From NCBI RefSeq assembly GCF_014639535.1, contig NZ_BMGA01000006.1:1-64000 (forward strand): a stretch of DNA of 64,000 bases, in the 5' to 3' direction. Of the stretch, positions 57,030 to 64,000 are shown in pieces. A program made the translations under genes and the position numbers. This DNA is from Flavobacterium palustre. GTDB lineage: Bacteria; Bacteroidota; Bacteroidia; Flavobacteriales; Flavobacteriaceae. Positions within the stretch are counted from its first letter, which is position 1. The number at the start of each line of letters is the position of its first letter. Below the pieces are notes generated by a model. The model worked only from the letters and a program-made list of their open reading frames with translations, had not been told where the DNA came from and ran no database searches.

Positions 57030-57512
57030 TTAAAACTTATTTACAATAGAATACAATCCTTTTTTAGCTGTTTTAGCCTCTAAATTCCATTGTTGATATA
57101 TTGGAAGCTTTTCGCAAAAAACGTCGCTGTATGGCTTTGCATAACCTTCCTTTATCATCGTTTCGTTTAACATATCTCCATTGGGTAATATCAAATAACC
57201 TAAAGTTCTGCCATATTTATCAAAAAGGTTATTTTCCTCCTGGATTAAATTAGAAATCATACTTGGACTAATTTGTTTAAAAAGTGAATTTTCACTATCA
57301 ATAGACATAAATTCAGCTGTCAAACTAAGTGCTACAATCTCTAAATCAGACATTTTGCCACTTCGTCCTACTCTTATCTTAAATGCTGAATCATGATTCA
57401 AAGAACTTATAACTTTTAAAACCTTAAAATAATTTTTAACTATATTTGATATCGATATTGGTTGTTTATCGACTTCAATACACTGATTTTCAGCGTCTTG
57501 ACCGATATCTAA
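57030..57512 (-). pseudogene. IS982 transposase fragment fused to nuclease C-terminus
   Basis: An open frame without a plausible start codon (it opens after a stop at 57513-57515; a TTG at 57401 is the only candidate). The first part, to about 57240, matches the N-terminal region of IS982-family transposases: MSDLEIVALSLTAEFMSIDS followed by ENSLFKQ; the DDE catalytic region is missing. The second part (DKYGRTLGYLILPNGDMLNE, then MIKEGYAKPYSD and LEAKTAKKGLYS) matches the C-terminal third of staphylococcal-type nucleases (SNase); the nuclease's signal, N-terminal part and first catalytic residues are gone. Both are remnants joined in frame by an insertion and deletion. No function is proposed. 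Confidence 0.7.
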
Positions 57513-58131
57513 TCAATTTAATTTACTTCAAATAATTTCGCCCAACAGGTACTATTTATTATTTAGGAATAGATTATTTAATATTGTATCAACTATTTTA
57601 GCACCATAAAAACGAATAATTTCATTTTTTTCCATCTCATTACCACGCTCAAAAACTCTTTTGATAATGGCTTTTTGTGTTTTTCCCAATCAATTGTAGT
57701 TATTTCAGTACGACAAAACAACACTTGTCTTAAGTTTGGTAAATCTGTACGGGATTTCTTTTACTTTATTTTTGGTAATGTGGTCAAAAATAGTTGGTGG
57801 ATTTTGATTTTAGATTAGTTATATTTCAAAATCAAATTAAAGAGGGAATTGGCTCGAAAACCTTTATTTTTGATAATTAAATTTTCAGGGAAGACTACAC
57901 ACAAAAAACTCTCTTTTCCAGCACCTTGCATGTGATTAAATTTATTTTCTAATTTATAAATTGTTAAATAGCCCTATTAAAAATGTAAATAAGCCCTCTT
58001 ATTTACTTATTTAAATAATAATTTTGCTCTACCTTGCTGTTTATTTATGTATGTTTTTGACTACAAAAAAAACAAATCAAAATCTTAATTCCCTTAATGA
58101 ACAAAAGAATTATTTCAATTAAAAACCAAAA
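57513..58131. other. Mostly non-coding gap before the GH95 gene
   Basis: Apart from the DUF6922-like remnant (57552-57742) I see no gene. The rest is AT-rich, with no tRNA, no repeat of the tmRNA 3' end and no complete IS terminal repeat that I can match. Confidence 0.5.
57552..57742 (-). pseudogene. DUF6922-like remnant with frameshift
   Basis: Read on the minus strand, one frame gives LPNLRQVLFCRTEITTIDWE then KHKK, and after an A-rich run a second frame continues AIIKRVFERGNEMEKNEIIR, then FYGAKIVDTILNNLF and a stop. Together they resemble DUF6922 proteins (NLP...FWD, DWEKxxxxII.RVLERG, FYG), some of which accompany AbiEii-type toxins. A one-base shift within the A run and lack of a start codon mark it as broken. 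Confidence 0.5.
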
Positions 58132-60666
58132 ATGAAAAAAACGCTATTCCTCATAATACTATTATTTGGCTATTCATATTCTTTTGCTCAAAATGACTTA
58201 ACTTTATGGTATAGTACTCCATCAAAAGCATGGACTGATGCCTTACCATTGGGAAACGGAAGATTGGGAGCTATGCTATATGGTATTCCTCAACGTGATA
58301 CTATTCAAATTAACGAAGATACATTTTGGTCAGGAAGTCCATACCAAAACAACAATCCTAATGCGTCAAAAAGTCTCCATAAAATACAACAATATTTGGA
58401 AGACGAAAACTATGTAGAAGCTCAAAAACTGGCATTAACCGATATCATAGCCAATCGAAACAGCACTTCTCATGGACAGGTTTATCAATCGATAGGCAAT
58501 CTCATATTAAATTTTCCCGGACATGAAAATTTCAGTCATTTTAATAGAAAACTAGATTTAAACACAGCAATAGCAACTACTAGTTATAAAATTGGTAATA
58601 TTGAATACCTAAGAGAAATTTTCACTTCTTTTCCTGACCAGTTAATTATTATTCATCTAACATCCAGTAAAAAAGGAAGCATTAGTTTCAGCACTTCCTT
58701 TTCTGGTCCGTTAAAGAAAAATATGACCATAGTAGCTACAACTGTACCAACAGAACAAAACGAACTCCTTATCGCTACAGGAAAATGTACCCGGGAAAAA
58801 GAAGAAAACATTTTAAATTTACTCCATTTTAACTGCCAAATTAAAGTTAACTCCAAAGGCGGAATACAAAATGCGGAATATAACAATATCAATGTATCCA
58901 ATGCTGACGAAGTGACTATTTATATTTCGGTTGCAACTAATTTTATAAACTATAAAGATATTTCCGGAGATGCCGAAAAGAAAGCAAGTGAATATTTGAC
59001 TAATTTTTCAAAAAAATATGAAACAGCCAAAGAAGACCATATAACAGCTTACCAAAAACAATTCAAAAGAGTTACATTGAATCTTGGGCAATCTTCTCAG
59101 AAAAACAAACCTACTGACCAAAGAATTGCAGAATTTGCAACTAATGATGACCCCGGACTGGTTTCAACTTATTTTCAATTTGGTAGATATTTACTAATTA
59201 GCTCTTCGCAAAAAGGAACACAACCAGCCAATTTACAGGGAATCTGGAATCCAAATTCAGGACAATACCCTGCATGGGACAGTAAATACACCACAAACAT
59301 CAACGTCGAAATGAATTACTGGCCGGCAGAAGTTACCAATCTAACAGAATGTCACGATCCTTTTATACAACTGGTAAAAGACGTGAGCATTACCGGAAAA
59401 CAAACTGCTAAAGAAATGTACAACAGCCGTGGCTGGACGCTTCATCATAATACTGATTTATGGAGAATGACTGGAGCTGTTGACAAAACAGCTGGAATAT
59501 GGCCTACCTGTAATGCCTGGTTCAGTTCGCATCTATGGGAAAAATATCTTTTTTCAGGTGACAGAAATTATCTGACAGAAATATATCCTATACTAAAAAG
59601 TGCCTCTGAATTTTATCAGGACTTTTTAATTAAAGATAAAAAAACAGGTTATCTGGTAGTATCACCATCCATTTCCCCTGAGCACACACCAGGCTTGCAT
59701 AACTATGAAGAAACAAAACCTGATGGTAGCGTCGTTAAAGAAAGATGCAACGTTTTTGCCGGTGTAACAATGGATAACCAATTGGTATTCGATCTTTTAT
59801 CTAATACTATTGAAGCATCTAAAATTCTGGAAATTGATAAAGATTTCTCAAAACAACTCGAAAATCTTCGTTCCCAATTACCCCCTATGCAAATTGGAAA
59901 ACACTCCCAATTACAGGAATGGATTGAAGATTGGGATCGGAAAAATGATTCTCATCGCCATCTTTCTCATTTATGGGGTGTATTTCCGGGTAGCCAAATA
60001 TCAGCTTTTAAAACACCTGAACTTTTTGAAGCCTCAAGAAATTCTTTGATTGGCAGAGGCGATGCCAGCCGAGGATGGTCAATGGGATGGAAAGTATGTT
60101 TGTGGGCACGCTATTTAGATGGTAACCATGCTTACAAATTAATTCAAAATCAGTTGAATTTAAAACCTGCAAGTGCCACAATAAAAGAGCCTGACGGAGG
60201 AACATACAGCAATATGTTTGATGCTCATCCTCCATTTCAGATTGATGGTAATTTTGGCTGCACAGCAGGCATTTCAGAAATGTTGATACAAAGCCATGAT
60301 GGTGCCCTAAGTTTTCTACCAGCATTACCGGATGCATGGAAAGACGGTTCTGTATCAGGTTTAAGAGCTCGAGGAGGATTTGAAATTGAAAATATGGAAT
60401 GGAAAAACAACAAATTGTATAGTGTAACGATTAAATCTAATTTGGGTGGAAACCTTCGATTAAGAAGCTACAATAAACTAATGGGAAAAAATTTAACAAA
60501 AGCTAAGGGAGACAATTCTAACCATTTTTATAAATTTCAACCTATAGAAAAAGCAAAAATTTCTTCTCAAGCTAAATTAGGAGAAATTAAAGCTCCTCCA
60601 GTTTTTGAATATGACACTGCCACCGAAAAAGGAAAGAGCTATACTTTTCAAATAACAGAAAAATAA
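58132..60666 (+). CDS. Exported GH95 alpha-L-fucosidase/alpha-L-galactosidase
   Basis: Inverting glycosidase of family GH95, which removes alpha-1,2-linked L-fucose or L-galactose. A signal peptide (FGYSYSFAQ end) is followed by the N-terminal beta-domain ([31 protein letters not shown]), the (alpha/alpha)6 barrel with [20 protein letters not shown], then [16 protein letters not shown], and a late [20 protein letters not shown]. The catalytic Asp is presumably in QIDGNFG, with the base system in the NLQGIWN region. Length 844 is usual. It is followed by an HTCS gene, so it probably belongs to a polysaccharide locus that extends rightward; pectic or xyloglucan side chains are typical substrates. 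Confidence 0.92.
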   Translation: MKKTLFLIILLFGYSYSFAQNDLTLWYSTPSKAWTDALPLGNGRLGAMLYGIPQRDTIQINEDTFWSGSPYQNNNPNASKSLHKIQQYLEDENYVEAQKLALTDIIANRNSTSHGQVYQSIGNLILNFPGHENFSHFNRKLDLNTAIATTSYKIGNIEYLREIFTSFPDQLIIIHLTSSKKGSISFSTSFSGPLKKNMTIVATTVPTEQNELLIATGKCTREKEENILNLLHFNCQIKVNSKGGIQNAEYNNINVSNADEVTIYISVATNFINYKDISGDAEKKASEYLTNFSKKYETAKEDHITAYQKQFKRVTLNLGQSSQKNKPTDQRIAEFATNDDPGLVSTYFQFGRYLLISSSQKGTQPANLQGIWNPNSGQYPAWDSKYTTNINVEMNYWPAEVTNLTECHDPFIQLVKDVSITGKQTAKEMYNSRGWTLHHNTDLWRMTGAVDKTAGIWPTCNAWFSSHLWEKYLFSGDRNYLTEIYPILKSASEFYQDFLIKDKKTGYLVVSPSISPEHTPGLHNYEETKPDGSVVKERCNVFAGVTMDNQLVFDLLSNTIEASKILEIDKDFSKQLENLRSQLPPMQIGKHSQLQEWIEDWDRKNDSHRHLSHLWGVFPGSQISAFKTPELFEASRNSLIGRGDASRGWSMGWKVCLWARYLDGNHAYKLIQNQLNLKPASATIKEPDGGTYSNMFDAHPPFQIDGNFGCTAGISEMLIQSHDGALSFLPALPDAWKDGSVSGLRARGGFEIENMEWKNNKLYSVTIKSNLGGNLRLRSYNKLMGKNLTKAKGDNSNHFYKFQPIEKAKISSQAKLGEIKAPPVFEYDTATEKGKSYTFQITEK

Positions 60667-60795
60667 AAAAATTAAAAGTTTATTCAAAAAACAGATGTAT
60701 TCTATTAGGAAGAAATCATTTTCAATAAACACTTAAAAAAAAACAAACTTTAAATAAGTAAAGCCAAAAAGAAAATTAATAAAATTATTATTGTA

Positions 60796-60803
60796 TAATT
60801 TTG
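60796..60803 (+). promoter_or_regulatory. -7 element of the HTCS gene
   Basis: TAATTTTG, matching TAnnTTTG, 22 bp before ATG 60826. No clear TTG was found at the usual distance. Confidence 0.45.
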
Positions 60804-60825
60804 TTTTAATCTCACTAAAATTACA

Positions 60826-63800
60826 ATGAATACCTTTTTAAGAAAGCATTTAATATTAATTCTAAATCTGCTGTATCACTCCGTAATATTCAGTCAGGAA
60901 AACTACGCATTCGAACAATATCACGTAGAAGACGGACTTCCGCATAATATTATTAACAGGATCATTCAGGATAAAAAGGGATTTATCTGGATCGCCACTA
61001 CCAATGGACTTAGTCGCTATAACGGTTATTCATTTGCTAATTTCAAGCCCAAAGTTTCAGATAAAATTATCATGAAAAATAATCGTATTGATAAAATTCT
61101 TGAAGATACTGTTGGAAGAATTTGGATAACCTCAGAAGCAATAGACTCAAGAGTATATTGTTTCGACCCTAGAACAGAATCTTTTTGGAGTCCGGAACTT
61201 ATAACAAACTTAGTCAATAAAAAATTTAATATTGGACAAATTAAAATCACAAAATCCGGGAATGTATGGTTACTTTCAAAAAATGATGATGGATGTATTT
61301 TAGTCTCCAATTCGAAATACTCTACAAAGGTGTTTCACAAAAAACATAACAACTTAAAAAACAACAAAATAAACAATGTTTTTGAAGATTCTAAAAAACA
61401 AACATGGATATTAACTAACAATGGAATAACCTTAATAAATACATTCAAACCTGCACAGCAATCAATTACATTTCAAAAGAAGAATCAGAAAAATTTTGAA
61501 TTCTATAGTGCAATTGAATTGGAAGATGAAATTTATTTTGGGGGTTCAAATGGTAACTTGGTTATCTTTTCAAAAGAAAACAAAAAACTAAAAATAAAAA
61601 ACCTTCCATTAAATGCTAATATTATACAATTAAAAAAACTAGATCCTCAAACTATTTTAGCAATAACTGACCAAAAAGGATTTTGTACAATCAATCTGAT
61701 TACTGCTGTAATTACTAAATTCGATTCAAACACATTACCTCAATTAAAAACAAACGATTTAATACCTATAGCCTTTACAAAACAACATCAATTATGGTTT
61801 AATACTACCAAAGAAAAGGGGATTTACTTATTTGATTTTAAATTAAAAAAACTTTTTAATTTTCCTGGAATTAAAAATGATCCGGTAAATACTACCACAC
61901 CTCTAAATGCCTTTGTCATTACTGACAAAAAGGGAACTATTTGGGTTCAACCATATGGAGGTGTATTTTCTAAATTTAACAATGCTCAAAAAAAACTTAT
62001 TCCTTTTAAACTACCTAACAGCTCAATATCAAATGGTTTGCATACCGCTTTTTTTGATCGCCAAGGTAGTTTATGGTATAATATCGAAGCTACTGGTCTA
62101 TCTAAAATTACATTTAGCGACTATAATTTTATAAATTCTCCTTTACAAAATCCCCCCAGAAACGTCAGATCCCTATTTCAGGATAAAAGACAAAATATTT
62201 GGGTTGGTACAAAACAAAAACAAATCATACTTTTTGATAAAAATTTAAATCAATTGGGCATGATTGCACCAACAGGAATGCTAAATCAATCTGCAAGCTG
62301 GTCAAAAACGGCTTATAGTATTATTGAAGATAAAGACCAAACAGTTTGGATTGGAACAAGAGGTGACGGCCTATATAAATTGACACCTCTGAAAGAAGCA
62401 TATCATTATAAAGTTGAACATTATTTAAATAACAATAAAAATAACTATAGCCTTAGCAGCAATGATATTTATTCGGTATATGAAGATCATAATGGTTTAA
62501 TATGGATAGGTACATTCAATGGTTTGAATCTTATTGAAGAGGATAAATTCGGGAAACTTCGTTTTATTAACCACAAAAATCGATGGACAAATTACCCATT
62601 AGATTCGTTTAATAAGATTCGTTGCATTAAAGAGACTAAAGAAGGAGTGATTCTGGTGGGTAGTACTGGAGGCTTAGTAGCGATAAAATCAAGCAAAAAT
62701 CGTTTTCATAATCTGGGAAATTTAAAATCTTATAATATCAGTTCCCATAAACCAAATGGCTTAATGAGTAATGACATTATGGATATTTGTATTACCCAAA
62801 AAGGCCTAACAATCTTAGCAACAGCAGATGGCGGAATCAGTAAAGTGATTTCAAAAAATCATCAGGGATTTCCCCTTCAATTTAAAACATTTGGAAGAAA
62901 TGAAGGTTTACCCTCCGCGAATATGCTTTCTATAGTTGAGGATAACAACCATAAAATCTGGACAGCAACTGATGATATATTAACCCGTTTTGATTACAAA
63001 AAGGAATACTTTGAAGTTTTCCCTGAATTAAAGTGGATTCTTTCCAACACAAATTTTTCTGAAGCAACAAAAATAAAACTACAATCTGGTGAACTATTAT
63101 TTGGCTATACAGAAGGAATTGTACGCTTCTTTCCTAATCAAATAAAAACCAATGATTATGCACCCTATTTAGCTTTTACTAATCTTCGGCTATTTAATAA
63201 GAAAGTAGAAATCAATAGTAATAATTCGCCTTTAATTCTTTCTTTGGACAACAATAAAAAAATCGTTTTGAAACACAATCAAAACTTTTTCAATATCGAG
63301 TTTGCTGCCCTGGATTATAAAAACCCAAAAAACATCAAATATGCCTATAAACTCGAAGGTTTTGATGAGAAATGGAATTTTGTCAACAATCAGAGAACAG
63401 CATTTTATACCAATGTACCTAAGGGAAGCTATACCTTTAAAGTAAAATCGACCAACAGTCAGGGAAATTGGGTAGCAAACGAAAGAAGTTTACGCATTAA
63501 AGTTGAACCTTCTATTTGGAATACAACGCTGGCTTACATTATTTATGCGCTGTTAATTATAGGGTGTATCCTTCTGATAAATCGTACAATGATTACCATT
63601 TACCAATTAAAAACGAATGCCAAAATTGAAAAAGATATGTTTGATATGAAACAGAAGTTTTTTATCGATATTTCTCATGAATTGCGCACGCCTTTAACTT
63701 TGATATCCGGCCCAATCGAATATTTAATAAACGATAACCGAACACCTGAGATCATAAAAAAACAATTATCCTACGTATCCCAAAGTACAAGCAGACTTCA

Positions 63801-64000
63801 AAGACTCGTTAATCAGATATTGGATTTCAGAAAAATTCAGGATCAGAAATTAAAAATCTCCGAAATAAACTTAACCGAATTTGCCAGTGATATTTTTAAT
63901 AATTTCATTGAAATTGCCCAGGAAAAAAAGATTAACTACAACTTAGAAATTTTAGATGATGATATCAAATTATGGGCTGACCGAAATGCTTTGGAAAAAA
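60826..64000 (+). CDS. Hybrid two-component system regulator (HTCS), partial at right edge
   Basis: One-protein sensor-regulator of polysaccharide loci; 1058 codons are visible and the frame stays open at 64000. A signal/anchor (HLILILNLLYHSVIFS) precedes two beta-propellers made of Reg_prop repeats, e.g. GFIWIATTNGLSRYNGYSF and LIWIGTFNGLNLIEED. A Y_Y_Y domain follows (about 806-895: YAYKLEGFDEKWNFV, YTFKVKSTNSQGNW), then a membrane helix (about 900-922), and HisKA with H951 in FFIDISHELRTPLTL. It is cut within the ATPase domain (LWADRNALEK). Receiver and AraC output domains should lie beyond. Reg_prop domains sense an oligosaccharide in the periplasm; GH95 upstream hints at a fucosylated or L-galactosylated glycan. 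Confidence 0.9.
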   Translation, partial: MNTFLRKHLILILNLLYHSVIFSQENYAFEQYHVEDGLPHNIINRIIQDKKGFIWIATTNGLSRYNGYSFANFKPKVSDKIIMKNNRIDKILEDTVGRIWITSEAIDSRVYCFDPRTESFWSPELITNLVNKKFNIGQIKITKSGNVWLLSKNDDGCILVSNSKYSTKVFHKKHNNLKNNKINNVFEDSKKQTWILTNNGITLINTFKPAQQSITFQKKNQKNFEFYSAIELEDEIYFGGSNGNLVIFSKENKKLKIKNLPLNANIIQLKKLDPQTILAITDQKGFCTINLITAVITKFDSNTLPQLKTNDLIPIAFTKQHQLWFNTTKEKGIYLFDFKLKKLFNFPGIKNDPVNTTTPLNAFVITDKKGTIWVQPYGGVFSKFNNAQKKLIPFKLPNSSISNGLHTAFFDRQGSLWYNIEATGLSKITFSDYNFINSPLQNPPRNVRSLFQDKRQNIWVGTKQKQIILFDKNLNQLGMIAPTGMLNQSASWSKTAYSIIEDKDQTVWIGTRGDGLYKLTPLKEAYHYKVEHYLNNNKNNYSLSSNDIYSVYEDHNGLIWIGTFNGLNLIEEDKFGKLRFINHKNRWTNYPLDSFNKIRCIKETKEGVILVGSTGGLVAIKSSKNRFHNLGNLKSYNISSHKPNGLMSNDIMDICITQKGLTILATADGGISKVISKNHQGFPLQFKTFGRNEGLPSANMLSIVEDNNHKIWTATDDILTRFDYKKEYFEVFPELKWILSNTNFSEATKIKLQSGELLFGYTEGIVRFFPNQIKTNDYAPYLAFTNLRLFNKKVEINSNNSPLILSLDNNKKIVLKHNQNFFNIEFAALDYKNPKNIKYAYKLEGFDEKWNFVNNQRTAFYTNVPKGSYTFKVKSTNSQGNWVANERSLRIKVEPSIWNTTLAYIIYALLIIGCILLINRTMITIYQLKTNAKIEKDMFDMKQKFFIDISHELRTPLTLISGPIEYLINDNRTPEIIKKQLSYVSQSTSRLQRLVNQILDFRKIQDQKLKISEINLTEFASDIFNNFIEIAQEKKINYNLEILDDDIKLWADRNALEK

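Noticed and set aside
57003-57030. A possible integrase C-terminus (VGKMSGK in one minus frame)
   Set aside because: Seven residues are too few and no other integrase block is nearby; it may be chance.
56946-58131. A right-end attachment repeat of the ssrA 3' sequence
   Set aside because: I looked for the T-arm/acceptor words (GGGTTCGATTCC, CGACTCC) beyond the gene and found none, so no att pair is claimed.

Overview
The window comes from a member of the Bacteroidota, most likely Flavobacterium or a close relative. It is AT-rich and its housekeeping proteins are of flavobacterial type. Many genes are preceded by the Bacteroidota promoter form TTG-N(17-23)-TAnnTTTG, Shine-Dalgarno sites are not conspicuous, and the glycosidases are exported with short N-terminal signals. 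No phage or CRISPR array is present. Species cannot be assigned from the sequence alone.

Layout. 1-480: three evenly spaced consensus promoters pointing left, followed by hairpins, which I read as the leader of an rRNA (or other stable RNA) operon lying outside the window. 788-2836: purC and a Cof-type HAD phosphatase. 2972-16825: a SusCD-less galactoside-utilisation cluster (GH2, two GH35, a 1099-residue DUF5107/TPR protein, a sugar:H+ symporter) with a divergent AraC regulator and a clear two-half-site operator. 16879-19854: lpdA and an APC permease. 20110-24302: an exported pectin-type set (GH28, CE7 esterase, MGH1-like (alpha/alpha)6 glycosidase). 24390-33139: panB, two glycosyltransferases, an RluA-type pseudouridine synthase, a membrane protein and a large orphan hybrid histidine kinase.

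33418-39664 is a compact eight-gene molybdenum-cofactor operon, read leftward moeA-mobA-cobA-moaD-moeB-moaE-moaCB-moaA, with a perfect dyad over its promoter. The siroheme gene cobA inside it suggests a role in nitrate/nitrite (or sulfite) reduction. 39895-42114: arginase and ornithine aminotransferase. 42341-46604: M28 peptidase, two HAD phosphatases, a DUF1697 protein and an FNR-like regulator carrying four cysteines in FNR-like positions. 46762-56467: menE, CPBP protease, ArsC, a TonB-type outer-membrane protein, a 54-residue membrane protein, fumC, an alanine/saccharopine dehydrogenase-like enzyme and a lipoprotein serine hydrolase.

56552-56946 is tmRNA (ssrA, tag GENNYALAA). Just beyond it lies a decayed accessory patch: an IS982 transposase fragment fused in frame to the C-terminal end of a staphylococcal-type nuclease, and a frameshifted DUF6922-like remnant. 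The window ends in a new polysaccharide locus: a GH95 enzyme and a hybrid two-component regulator (HTCS) that runs off the right edge.

Many intergenic gaps hold imperfect palindromes built from short reiterated words (ACAGATT, CGCAAA, CATTAAG), the most widespread unexplained element of the window.
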